Shown here in pieces: positions 12,948-21,501 of a DNA stretch of 34,008 nucleotides. Made by a program: the position numbers and the translations under genes. The DNA comes from a virus: positions 1 through 34,008 of IMG/VR virus record IMGVR_UViG_3300035137_000060. One strand, 5' to 3'. Numbering within the stretch: the first letter of the stretch is position 1; every line of letters starts with the position of its first letter. Below the pieces are notes generated by a model. That model was given only the letters and a program-made list of their open reading frames with translations. It made no database searches and was not told the origin of the DNA.

Positions 12948-13406
12948 TTAATAATTTGTTAAATTATTTCTAAAATCAGCAATATCAATATTCGGACACG
13001 TTTTACCATTTGCTGTTTCTGCCTCATAATGACCGATAATTTTATCAATTGGAATTTTAAAATGATCTTTTAATTCAGAACACAACTTATATAAAGAATT
13101 AATTTGATTTTTGCTAAAAATTTTAATACCAATTAAACAAATACCAATGCTTGTTTTATTATATCCTAATGTGTGCGCACCAATTTCAGATGAATATAAA
13201 TAATTATCACCATCTAAAATACGACCACATTCTATTGATCCGTTTAACGATTCTAAATAAAAATCAGGTGTTATCTGTCCATTTAATATAACAAAATGAT
13301 ACCCTATCGTTCGCCAACCTCTTGCAATATGCCATTCTCTAATTGTTTGAGAATTACCAAATCTACTATCAGAACAATGTACAATTATTTGTTCAACTTT
13401 TGCCAT
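12948..13406 (-). CDS. T7-lysozyme-type N-acetylmuramoyl-L-alanine amidase (endolysin)
   Basis: 152 residues, the normal size of a one-domain Amidase_2 enzyme. Zinc ligands are visible as His10 (IIVHCSD), His126 (GHYE) and Cys137 (GKTCPNID), with the catalytic Tyr/Lys equivalents at GYHFVI (Tyr36) and Lys135. This is the T7 lysozyme arrangement H...H...GK-x-CP. It cuts the amide bond between muramic acid and L-alanine. No signal peptide, so export depends on the adjacent holin. Its start overlaps the preceding small gene by 14 bp. Confidence 0.9.
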   Translation of the reverse strand: MAKVEQIIVHCSDSRFGNSQTIREWHIARGWRTIGYHFVILNGQITPDFYLESLNGSIECGRILDGDNYLYSSEIGAHTLGYNKTSIGICLIGIKIFSKNQINSLYKLCSELKDHFKIPIDKIIGHYEAETANGKTCPNIDIADFRNNLTNY

Positions 13407-13593
13407 TTTTCATTTTTTCTGCGTTAGAAATACCTTTTTTGTCATTTTTATTATCTTGTTCAACATTTTCCAAAGGTAAAAAATTAGAACATATAATCTG
13501 TATCTCACTCCATGAAATATTAGGCAGATTTTTTTCTTCTTTAAAATAAGCAAATAATTTTGCTACAATTTGCTGTGGTACTTTATAATACAT
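13393..13593 (-). CDS. Small unrecognised protein upstream of the amidase
   Basis: 66 residues. A full AAGGAG precedes the ATG. The first half (YYKVPQQIVAKLFAYFKEEK) looks helical; NLPNISWSEIQ follows and the C-terminus is polar. It overlaps the amidase start by 14 bp, indicating coupling. No signal peptide or TM helix. Small proteins in this slot are often tail-fibre-associated or lysis accessories, but no family is recognised. Confidence 0.6.
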   Translation of the reverse strand: MYYKVPQQIVAKLFAYFKEEKNLPNISWSEIQIICSNFLPLENVEQDNKNDKKGISNAEKMKNGKS

Positions 13594-13660
13594 ATTAATC
13601 TCCTTTTTTTATTAAATTTCTACCAATAGTATATAATTTAAACAATAGCTCTTGAATTAT

Positions 13661-15283
13661 TTATAGTGATAGCTCTTGAATTCTTTTATCATGATCTTGG
13701 ATTATTTTCAATAATATCGGTATAAATTTTTTATAATGTACACCACATAAATTATTATCATCATCATAAAAAACAAATTCATTATTTATTTGTTCTACAT
13801 CCTCTGCAAGTAAACCATATTGTCGTTCTGGATTGACTTCATTATCCATAAATTTTTTAGTTTTTGGATCTTTTTTCTTATAATTAAAAGCATAAACTGG
13901 CAAATCAAAAACCCATCCATAATTAAAATCAGGGTCTAAATTCTTTTTTATAGCTTTTATTGAAGAAACATATCCTAGAGTTCCATCGCTTTCTACTTCT
14001 ACATCTCTGCTAGAAGTGACAGTTTTGTTATAAATATAAGTTGATTTAACTTCTTTAGTAATTGCGTTAAATGCCATCATCGTATCAAATATAGTCGGAA
14101 GCCCTTTCGGAACACCTGCATCTCCGTATAATTGTAATTCTGTGGGAGTGCGCTCAATAACATAGTTACTAGTAGCATGTGTGCTGACCCAGTCAAATGT
14201 GTGATTAAAATAAGCACCAAACGCAATATGCTGCTCGCCATCTTTATACGCTGATTGTACCATACACGGATAAGTATTATCATCAGTAGTATAATAAGCG
14301 CATGTTGCTGAAGAATTCGGAGATGTCGAATTTCCGCGATAGACTACTTTTGCATAAACAGGGAACGAAATTGATCCACTAGTGGCAAAGTCTAGTAATA
14401 ATTTATCTGTCGTATTAATTTTTGATATTACACCAGACGATACTTGCCAAATAGTTTCCGAATCACCTAAACCACGCCATGACCCATTTTCATAAAATTC
14501 AAATGAATTAGTTGTGCTATTATAACGCGTCATTCCATTGACAGGTGTTCCAGGACGTTCACCAGTTGTGCCTGCCGGTAATTTTAAAAATCCTGTACTA
14601 CCATACGTAGCATCTCCAGATATAGTAATACCACTAGCAGTAATATTAACATTGCCAGCACTATTTAAGTTAATATTGCCAGATGAAGAAGTACTTAAAT
14701 TAATATCAAAATTTTGTGCGCTTATGCCAATTCCGCTACTAATACTATTCACAGAAATCTGTGCATTTGGAGTATTTAATACAATATGATTTGTGCATTG
14801 TAAATCTATTTCTGCATTAGCTTCAATTAACAGATTATTATTTACTGACATTTGAGCATTTGGTGATGCAGTTAAATTAATATTATCAGTAGTTAATGCT
14901 GTAAACCATCCAGCACTAACTCTTGAAAGATTTGTTCCTAAATTATTTAGATTTACTATATTTTGACCTTGCATATCCAAATTTCTTGCATTTGTCATGG
15001 TATAAGTGCTACCACTATCAAGCCATAATGCATTAGCACCTAATTTGACATAAGCTGAAATTCCATCCCATACAAATTCTTCACCGGAGAGAAAAGATTG
15101 GCCTGTGTTTGTTTTTGTTAGATCATTATCAGTAACATTTGATGCAGCAATATAAATTCTTCCAATTTCTGCATTTGCTTCAATAACGGTAGGAAAATCC
15201 GCGGGTACATTAATTATTTTTGGTGGTAAACTTCCTCCTCCACCACCAATTGTATCTAACAATCCTACTAATAAACTTCCCAT
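13661..15283 (-). CDS. Tail fibre/spike with C-terminal S74 intramolecular chaperone
   Basis: 540 residues. N-terminus MGSLLVGLLDTIGGGGGSLP, then a long beta-rich shaft of hydrophobic/Asn repeats (NINLNSAGNVNITASGITIS). The last 110 residues are a Peptidase_S74-type domain: SSIKAIKKNLDPDF, LPVYAFNYKKKD, RQYGLLAEDVEQI and YKKFIPILLKIIQDHDKRIQ. S74 domains trimerise the fibre and then cut themselves off; a Ser/Lys dyad is the known catalytic pair and both residue types are present at the expected SSIKAIKKN segment. Likely receptor-contacting distal fibre. A 24-bp duplication at the 3' end places the stop inside a repeated IQEL unit. Confidence 0.82.
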   Translation of the reverse strand: MGSLLVGLLDTIGGGGGSLPPKIINVPADFPTVIEANAEIGRIYIAASNVTDNDLTKTNTGQSFLSGEEFVWDGISAYVKLGANALWLDSGSTYTMTNARNLDMQGQNIVNLNNLGTNLSRVSAGWFTALTTDNINLTASPNAQMSVNNNLLIEANAEIDLQCTNHIVLNTPNAQISVNSISSGIGISAQNFDINLSTSSSGNINLNSAGNVNITASGITISGDATYGSTGFLKLPAGTTGERPGTPVNGMTRYNSTTNSFEFYENGSWRGLGDSETIWQVSSGVISKINTTDKLLLDFATSGSISFPVYAKVVYRGNSTSPNSSATCAYYTTDDNTYPCMVQSAYKDGEQHIAFGAYFNHTFDWVSTHATSNYVIERTPTELQLYGDAGVPKGLPTIFDTMMAFNAITKEVKSTYIYNKTVTSSRDVEVESDGTLGYVSSIKAIKKNLDPDFNYGWVFDLPVYAFNYKKKDPKTKKFMDNEVNPERQYGLLAEDVEQINNEFVFYDDDNNLCGVHYKKFIPILLKIIQDHDKRIQELSL

Positions 15284-15346
15284 ATTTTTATATTACCTTA
15301 TATTAAATATTTTATTTTTTATAACTTTTAAATATAACTTTTAAAA

Positions 15347-15700
15347 TCACCCGTAGCTTCTCGGCAATAATATTATTGATCTATCTGCTGTTTCTGATGC
15401 ATTACTAACAATTTTTAATGCATAAATAGAGTTAAAATCATTTGCAAGAACTCCATACGCGCGTCCTGCTGTGCATGTAATACTAACTTGTATGTTATTA
15501 ACATTATAATAATCAAAAAAGCTTATGCCATCATAAGATACTTTGAAAGTTAATGATGTTCCGTCAAATGAAGCAGGTAAAATTATTGTTTTAAGAGTTG
15601 ATCCATAAAATTTTACAATATCACTTGTAGTTTGACCGCTTAATATTATTGCAGTAAGCGGTTCAATTATTGATGTTAAATACTGTGTAACTTTGCTCAT
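15347..15700 (-). CDS. Small phage structural protein (tail-associated)
   Basis: 117 residues. The pattern TLKTIILPASFDGTSLTFKV-SYDGISF, then TAGRAYGVLANDF and SNASETADRSIILLPRS, is a beta-sandwich protein often found among the fibre and head-decoration genes of tailed phages; its exact role is not known to me. It lies between two fibre genes in the same orientation. Confidence 0.6.
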   Translation of the reverse strand: MSKVTQYLTSIIEPLTAIILSGQTTSDIVKFYGSTLKTIILPASFDGTSLTFKVSYDGISFFDYYNVNNIQVSITCTAGRAYGVLANDFNSIYALKIVSNASETADRSIILLPRSYG

Positions 15701-15736
15701 ATTTATACCTATTTTTATAATTTATAAAAAAATTTA

Positions 15737-16975
15737 TTATTCAACCCATCCCATAACTGATAATTTTAAATTTGTATTTGCATCAGATGTTGACAATCTA
15801 TATCTAATTTGTTGCGCTGTATCTGTAATTATTTTATATGTATAAACATTTGCGCTAGCATTATCAGCAGTGATATTACCTAACGGCGCTCCAGCAGCTC
15901 CAGGAGCAAGATCGGCGTGATATACATTTGTTAACCACCCTATGCATCCAACAGTTGGAGAAGATAAATATGCATTTAAAATCATTTCGCAATAAATTCC
16001 AGGAGGAACTGGCAATGCAACAACTACAGCAGACGTACCAGGATTTGTTATATTATAATCAGTAACAGGTGTAATCCAGTAGTGAACTCTATCAGCGCAG
16101 TTACATCCTGATCCGTGAAATGATCCAGCAATATAATTAACAATATTTGATGACCCATCGGTATAAACTGATGCGATACGTTTATATGCTGTATATCCTG
16201 TTGCATCTGCTAATAAATTTGTCGCAGTAATTGATGTGTCAAAACCAAAATCTACTGTAAAAGATGTTGTTGCTATTCCAAATAAGTGATACCACGTGTT
16301 TGGCAATAATGCTACAGTACTTGCACGCCCACCATTTCCAGATCCAGCAACCCAAACTTGATCAAGACGTTTGATAAATGTTCCTGCAAGCGTATATGCT
16401 TGATAACTTAACGTATCTCTAAAAGTTCCAGGTGCTATATCAATATGAGTTGTTGGATTCGCTGCGTTTGGATTTGTGAATAATCCATATATTCCATTAA
16501 ATAATGGCAAACTTTCACGCAAAAATGGATCTTCTATCGATTGAAGAATATAAGCACCACCTTTAACAGTTACCTCAACAAGTCTGCCTGCAACAATATC
16601 ACCAGGATCTAAACCTGTACCATCATATTTTTGAATAGGCCTTGCAATTGTATCATTAAAAGCTTGTAAATCACTTGCTGCCGTATTTGTATTAGCAGCA
16701 TAAAATGTAAATCTAGATCCTTCGGACATTACTAATGTTGGTGCTTGCATCGGAGATATTGCGTTAATTATATAATGATTTGCTGTACCTGAATCAACGC
16801 CATGAAATGCTTTTGATGCATAATTTGCAGCACCTTTTGACATTTGGTTTAGATCTGTTGGTGAGAACGACTGAATACTATTTAAAACATAATTTTTTAA
16901 TTCTGAATTTTCACCCTCATTAAATTCAACTGCTGTATATATATCACCTGTCGATTTACTTGGTACATCTCTCAT
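15737..16975 (-). CDS. Tail fibre, probable receptor-binding protein
   Basis: 412 residues. N-terminus helical (MRDVPSKSTGDIYTAVEFNE, SFSPTDLNQMSKGAANYA), resembling fibre attachment segments. Then GTANHYIINAISPMQAPT and SRFTFYAANTNTAAS, a common phage fibre motif family, a cysteine pair (GCNCADR), and a C-terminal beta-rich domain (ENANVYTYKIITDTAQQIRY type). It follows the gp48-like baseplate gene as Mu S follows gp48, but a 303-bp gap with a GC-rich island separates them. Confidence 0.75.
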   Translation of the reverse strand: MRDVPSKSTGDIYTAVEFNEGENSELKNYVLNSIQSFSPTDLNQMSKGAANYASKAFHGVDSGTANHYIINAISPMQAPTLVMSEGSRFTFYAANTNTAASDLQAFNDTIARPIQKYDGTGLDPGDIVAGRLVEVTVKGGAYILQSIEDPFLRESLPLFNGIYGLFTNPNAANPTTHIDIAPGTFRDTLSYQAYTLAGTFIKRLDQVWVAGSGNGGRASTVALLPNTWYHLFGIATTSFTVDFGFDTSITATNLLADATGYTAYKRIASVYTDGSSNIVNYIAGSFHGSGCNCADRVHYWITPVTDYNITNPGTSAVVVALPVPPGIYCEMILNAYLSSPTVGCIGWLTNVYHADLAPGAAGAPLGNITADNASANVYTYKIITDTAQQIRYRLSTSDANTNLKLSVMGWVE

Positions 16976-17278
16976 GCGTTATCTCATTAAATAATTAATA
17001 ATTAAAAATTGTACATTAAATGATATATGCTTCAATTATAAAAAATTTTATTTATACTTTTATCGTAATTATTCAGCGAATTTTTAAAGGATGAATGAAA
17101 CAAAGCAAATAATAGTATTTAGAATATAGAGTTTGCAGTAGGCGCAGGGCGATTGTACCAGAGATTTTCGGATTGATTTTGTGACGACTAGCGCACAGGG
17201 ATAGAGGCGCGGGAGGTAGATGCGCCCCTAAATTTAAAACTCAAGCAAAATTTTGGTGAATAGTTACCTTTTATCTTA
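16976..17278. other. 303-bp gap with a GC-rich island, no gene seen
   Basis: The gap between the baseplate wedge gene and the tail fibre. Most is ordinary AT-rich spacer, but 17131-17230 is about 55% G+C (counted by eye) against roughly a quarter elsewhere. It holds GGCGC/GCGCC arms around a GGGAGGTAGAT loop on the + strand (about 17205-17225). No open frame of length, tRNA shape or terminator is convincing. Confidence 0.6.
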
Positions 17279-17920
17279 TTAATCATCTCTATATCTAGCT
17301 ACAATTTTGACTGGTGCAGGTTTTAATTTGTTAAAAATGCATAAAATTAAATTAGCAAGCGTTTCTTCACCGAAAGTTATGGGAAAAGTCAACGGGAATA
17401 CATTTGACGGTCTATTTATGTCAAGAAAATGTACAATCATTGTAAATTTTGCTTCTTTAATTGACCCAAAAAAATAAATTGGAAATGTAAACGGAAAAAA
17501 ATTACTATGTTGATATCCGTTTAATATCTCTATTCTGACACCAAAAAAATCAGCTAGCGCGATAAAATCTGGTGTTGATGTCAAATTCATTAATGCAAAT
17601 TTTGCAATTGCATATTGCCTACGCTCTTCAATTGATTTATTTTTAGGATTAAAACACTCATCAGGAATTCCTAATTGCCTTTCCCATTCATCAATTAAAT
17701 TATATGTGTAAGGTAAATAGTGTTCGTCTGCCAATTCTTTAATTTTTGCCTCAACACGCATAAATTCGGATGAAAATGCTTGTAAAAGCGATCTTAAATT
17801 AGATCCTTGTATATTTTTTGATCTGAAAATATCATCATTTGGCAAATAATCAGCAAGTGATTGTGTGATTTGCTCATCTGTGTTAACAATAAAAGTTGTT
17901 TGTTGTGGTAATATTTCCAT
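17279..17920 (-). CDS. Mu gp48-like baseplate/tail protein
   Basis: 213 residues. SLADYLPNDDIFRSKNIQGS, LRSLLQAFSSEFMRVEAKI and YTYNLIDEWERQLGIPDECF are the pattern of the Mu gp48/YmfQ (DUF2313) family; the middle Lys/Arg segment SIEERRQYAIAKF is typical. It lies 9 bp downstream of the gp47/J-like gene in Mu order. These proteins link the baseplate wedge to the fibres. Confidence 0.82.
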   Translation of the reverse strand: MEILPQQTTFIVNTDEQITQSLADYLPNDDIFRSKNIQGSNLRSLLQAFSSEFMRVEAKIKELADEHYLPYTYNLIDEWERQLGIPDECFNPKNKSIEERRQYAIAKFALMNLTSTPDFIALADFFGVRIEILNGYQHSNFFPFTFPIYFFGSIKEAKFTMIVHFLDINRPSNVFPLTFPITFGEETLANLILCIFNKLKPAPVKIVARYRDD

Positions 17921-17929
17921 TACTATTTT

Positions 17930-19246
17930 CTACGTTAAAAATGTACAAGAATTGTACACTGCAAGCTGCCCATGCGATATTGTGATATCACCAACAGGCG
18001 ATGATAATGTAAAACTTTCTACATGTTCTCCTGTCTCTGGATTAATTGTTTGATAAATAATTGATCTATAAGCATCTTCTATTAAATCAATACTAACATC
18101 AGGAATTTCTTTAAAAAATTGAATTAAATTTTCTTTGATTGTATTTTGCATCGATTGTGAATTTGGCACTAAATCTGTAAATACAAAATCAACAGGAACT
18201 TTTGTTGGCGCAATAACATTAACATCATCATCAAGCATTGGTGCTGTTTTTATTTTTAAAAGCTCAGTTTTTGCTTCAAGTAATTCTGCAGGAGTTGGGA
18301 TAATATCGTCATCGTTTGCGCGTATAAAATATACTTCAATTTCTCCTGCAACAGGATAAGCATCAAAAGTCCAAACTTTTGTTATCCAAGGTATTTCCTT
18401 TAATGTTTTTGTTATATCAGCATCATTAAAATTAGATATAGGATTAGCATAAGCATCAAGAACTCTAGCTCTGTAAGATTCGATCTCTTCTTCATCTTCA
18501 CCACCTGCTATTTTTCCAGCTTGAACATAAGCATCATCATCAACACCAACAATCGGTGATAATAATGTTAATTTTGCACCGCTATCTAAATTTTTATCCT
18601 GACCAGTTTCAACAGACTGAATTTCAACGCTTGCAACGTTTGATGTTGCTGTAATAGTTCCAGTAGCCGGTGTTGCAGGAGATCCTGACACAGTATAAGT
18701 AAATGTATTTTCTGTTGTTTCCAAAATTGTAAATGTACCGTTGTATTCAGATTCGTTTGCTCCTGCTATTGTAACAGAGATATTAGGTGCTAATTTATGA
18801 TTTATAGATGTTGTTACTGTAGCTATTATTCCGCTTCTTGTTATTCCAACATTATATATATGTTGGGTAATATTATAATTACCATTTATAACCTCATATT
18901 GGATATCGCTTTCATTTTGATAAATAGTTCCAAGCGTTATTGTTGATCCTATTGACCCTGTTGCTGTAATAAATCCTAATGCTGTGCTTGCAGGATTAAC
19001 ATCAATTCCTTTTAATAATCCAATTTGCCTCAGAAAAGTTATATCTTTTGCTGTTTGACTAAACATTTCATTTTTTATTTGAGATTCTTGTTTGTATAAA
19101 TCAAAAATTCTTCCTGATATCCCAACACATAAAGCTCTAATATACGATGTTCGTAAAAATGGATTTAAAACAGGCAGTTCGTTTTGTACATCAGACAAAA
19201 GCCTATCTGTAACTGATTGTCGATTTTCAGGAAAAATAATACTCAT
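17930..19246 (-). CDS. Baseplate J-like (Mu gp47) wedge protein with inserted Ig-like domain
   Basis: 438 residues. The N-terminal Q-N-E-L-P-x-L-(N/R)-P...R-x-L and the C-terminal GGEDEEEIESYRARVLDAYA, then ITKVWTFDAYPVAGEIEVYF, are the baseplate J signature. Between them, about residues 134-201, an extra beta domain is inserted (SGIIATVTTSINHKLAPNIS ... SEYNGTFTI ... TFTYTVSGSPATPATGT). The same kind of domain is found in the protein at 27510. Part of the contractile-tail wedge. Confidence 0.88.
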   Translation of the reverse strand: MSIIFPENRQSVTDRLLSDVQNELPVLNPFLRTSYIRALCVGISGRIFDLYKQESQIKNEMFSQTAKDITFLRQIGLLKGIDVNPASTALGFITATGSIGSTITLGTIYQNESDIQYEVINGNYNITQHIYNVGITRSGIIATVTTSINHKLAPNISVTIAGANESEYNGTFTILETTENTFTYTVSGSPATPATGTITATSNVASVEIQSVETGQDKNLDSGAKLTLLSPIVGVDDDAYVQAGKIAGGEDEEEIESYRARVLDAYANPISNFNDADITKTLKEIPWITKVWTFDAYPVAGEIEVYFIRANDDDIIPTPAELLEAKTELLKIKTAPMLDDDVNVIAPTKVPVDFVFTDLVPNSQSMQNTIKENLIQFFKEIPDVSIDLIEDAYRSIIYQTINPETGEHVESFTLSSPVGDITISHGQLAVYNSCTFLT

Positions 19247-19321
19247 TATTGTATATTTATATAATTCATAAACTTATATTAATAAAATATATTAATAAAA
19301 AAAATATTTATTTTATATCTT

Positions 19322-19795
19322 TTAATTAATATCATTTTCTAATTCTTGTATAGTATTTTGCCACAACTTAAAATATTTAGACAGAACAATATCGCTACTA
19401 ATTATTAAAGAAATTTTTATTAATAATTCTTTTTGCGCATTATATGATGTATCAACTGTAAAATTTGATAATAAACTATCTGTTATATACCATTGTAGCG
19501 CATTATTTAAAAAAGTTTTTGCATTATTAAGTGTTAACTGATCAGCTCTTGCTTGTGATAATAACCATAATTTAGATCCTTGCTCAAAATTATTATATCC
19601 TAAAAATGCATTACCCCACCATCCACGTCTTTTTTGTGCTATTGATATCTCACTTGCTGATGCTCTTCTCTCACATAAAACAGTCATTAGCAATGATGTT
19701 TCAAATCCCTGTGTTATTTCTATATCTCCATCTATAAAATTAATATCATATAATCCGTAATTATTTTTTATTAATTTAAAATCTACAAAAGCCAT
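19322..19795 (-). CDS. Mu gp46-like baseplate protein
   Basis: 157 residues. KRRGWWGNAFLGYNNFEQGS followed by KLWLLSQARADQLTLNNAKT is the diagnostic gp46 block (RGWWGD...GSKLWLL). N-terminal DINFIDGDIEITQGFETSLL fits too. Baseplate wedge component in Mu order (44-45-46-47-48). Confidence 0.88.
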   Translation of the reverse strand: MAFVDFKLIKNNYGLYDINFIDGDIEITQGFETSLLMTVLCERRASASEISIAQKRRGWWGNAFLGYNNFEQGSKLWLLSQARADQLTLNNAKTFLNNALQWYITDSLLSNFTVDTSYNAQKELLIKISLIISSDIVLSKYFKLWQNTIQELENDIN

Positions 19796-19843
19796 AATAT
19801 ATACTCATAAAAAATATTTTTTTTAAAATCTATTAAATACATC

Positions 19844-20335
19844 TTAAATTGATGTGTTTGTGCCAGCGCTTGTGATTGTACCATAATAATCAGTTCCTCC
19901 AATATTTACAGTTATTTGATCTCCAAGCCTTGCTATTTGATTACCACCACTACCTAAATTTGTTTGCGCAGCATTTATATTAACATTTCCACTTGTATAT
20001 ATCTCTACAGATCCATCATTTTTAAATTTGACATAAGTATTTTTTATCACATTTCCAATAAGTACCTCACCCTCTTCAAGATTTTTAAACCTTTCATCTC
20101 TGCTGCATCCTATAATCGCCCTATTATTGTCATTCCCATTAACAGCAAAAATTATAGCTTGTACTCCAACGGGGAGCCGTGTGTATAATCCATACGGATT
20201 AATAACAAATGCATCTCCATGCTTGTTTGGATATTCAACTTGGACTTTTGGAAATTGACCTGTATCAGGTAAACTATTTGATACATATCCAACTTTAATA
20301 ATATTTTTTATTAATTTTAAAAAATACTTTAACAA
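19844..20335 (-). CDS. Mu gp45-like baseplate spike protein
   Basis: 163 residues from a TTG start: GGAG lies about 7 nt upstream and no ATG is suitably placed. The sequence VINPYGLYTRLPVGVQAIIF, NRAIIGCSRDERFKNLEEGE and VEIYTSGNVNINA matches the gp45 spike family (OB fold then short beta-helix), with a Gly-rich end, NIGGTDYYGTITSAGT. It forms the tail tip that pierces the host envelope. No metal-binding HxH motif is visible at the end. Confidence 0.8.
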   Translation of the reverse strand: MLKYFLKLIKNIIKVGYVSNSLPDTGQFPKVQVEYPNKHGDAFVINPYGLYTRLPVGVQAIIFAVNGNDNNRAIIGCSRDERFKNLEEGEVLIGNVIKNTYVKFKNDGSVEIYTSGNVNINAAQTNLGSGGNQIARLGDQITVNIGGTDYYGTITSAGTNTSI

Positions 20336-20360
20336 TATATTTCTCCGTTTAAATTAATAA

Positions 20361-21458
20361 TTAATTAAAATCATCTTGAACTTTTCCACTTTTTTTATTT
20401 TTTTGTGGTCTATTTACTTGTAACGTAAATGCATCTTGTATCATTAATATTAAATTAGTCTTTGATCCATCATCTACAGATTGAGAATATGTTACCTCTG
20501 TAATTAATAAATTAGCATCAATTGACTGTCCATCTAATCCGGCACTTTGATCAAATACTTTTACTAACTTATTAACTTTCCATATTTCATTGTCAAGTTT
20601 AGGAATAAATCCTTGAACTTCGCAATTGTATATAACTGAATTAGCGCGCCTAAAATTAGCTTCCCATTTCGCAGTATCTTCAGTTTCATCTTGATCGCTA
20701 TTATCAGGAGGCTCAATATATAATATTCTTGATTTTCTTATTTCCTTATCATATGCATCAGCTTTAATTTTAATCATTTCTGATGGTTTACCAATAAAAT
20801 CATTTATTGATGCAGATGTTGATAAATTATAATGATAAAATCTTTTAGTGTTATCATAACTGCATGAAGAATTGAGTATTGTTGCTAATGCATTTTTATC
20901 TGTTGATAATACTGTGTTATAAATTTCATTTTTTGCTCTTTCAAAAACAATATATCCATTTCCATTTGTAGTTAATAATACCTGTGATTTTTTTGCATAT
21001 TTTGATAAAAAATCATACGCTGTTGTTCCTATAGAATCACCAGAAACACCAGAAAATTTTTTTAAATTAAATCTATTAATTATTTTAATATCTTGTAAAT
21101 TTAATATTTCTAATATTTTTTTTGTTATAGTTATTAAATCTGCTTTTTTAAATTCAATTTTTGACATATCAGGTTGACTGTCAACAATATCACATGTTAT
21201 ATCTCTACCGCTTATAGTTATTGTATGATTTTGCACATCATATGTAGTGTCAATTTTTTCTATCCATCCTGTCATTACAAGTGAATTTTCTACGTAAATT
21301 TTACAAATATTTCCAACAAAAATTGGAAAAACATTATTTTTAAATGATGATGTTGTGAAAAAAAATGATCCACAAAATTTATCAAGAGATCTTGTTACTC
21401 TAATAGTCTCCCATCCTGTGTATAAATTACCATTAACTTCCAAATGAATTTCAGACAT
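20361..21458 (-). CDS. Mu gp44/P-like baseplate hub protein
   Basis: 365 residues. N-terminal LEVNGNLYTGWETIRVTRSL, then FFFTTSS, VYVEN-type hub strands and ITISGRDITCDIVDSQPD are the signature of the Mu P/gp44 hub. A long C-terminal domain (SEMIKIKADAYDKEIRKSRI, EWIKVNKLVKVFDQ type) completes a gp27-like hub. AGGGTG precedes the ATG. Hub of the baseplate, bridging the tube to the spike. Confidence 0.85.
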   Translation of the reverse strand: MSEIHLEVNGNLYTGWETIRVTRSLDKFCGSFFFTTSSFKNNVFPIFVGNICKIYVENSLVMTGWIEKIDTTYDVQNHTITISGRDITCDIVDSQPDMSKIEFKKADLITITKKILEILNLQDIKIINRFNLKKFSGVSGDSIGTTAYDFLSKYAKKSQVLLTTNGNGYIVFERAKNEIYNTVLSTDKNALATILNSSCSYDNTKRFYHYNLSTSASINDFIGKPSEMIKIKADAYDKEIRKSRILYIEPPDNSDQDETEDTAKWEANFRRANSVIYNCEVQGFIPKLDNEIWKVNKLVKVFDQSAGLDGQSIDANLLITEVTYSQSVDDGSKTNLILMIQDAFTLQVNRPQKNKKSGKVQDDFN

Positions 21459-21501
21459 TATTCACCCTAATTTACAATATTTTGCAATATCATTATGTTT
21501 T

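Noticed and set aside
941-16988. Shared 13-bp start region CATGCGTTATCTC at 941 and 16973
   Set aside because: It merely spans a GAGAT-type ribosome-binding site and an ATG in both genes; too short and explainable by function or chance.
17131-17235. tRNA gene in the GC-rich island
   Set aside because: No acceptor stem, T-loop (GTTCRANYC) or anticodon arm can be drawn on either strand.
15737-17278. Diversity-generating retroelement at the tail fibre
   Set aside because: No reverse transcriptase gene and no near-identical template/variable repeat pair are visible; the GC-rich island does not match the fibre gene.
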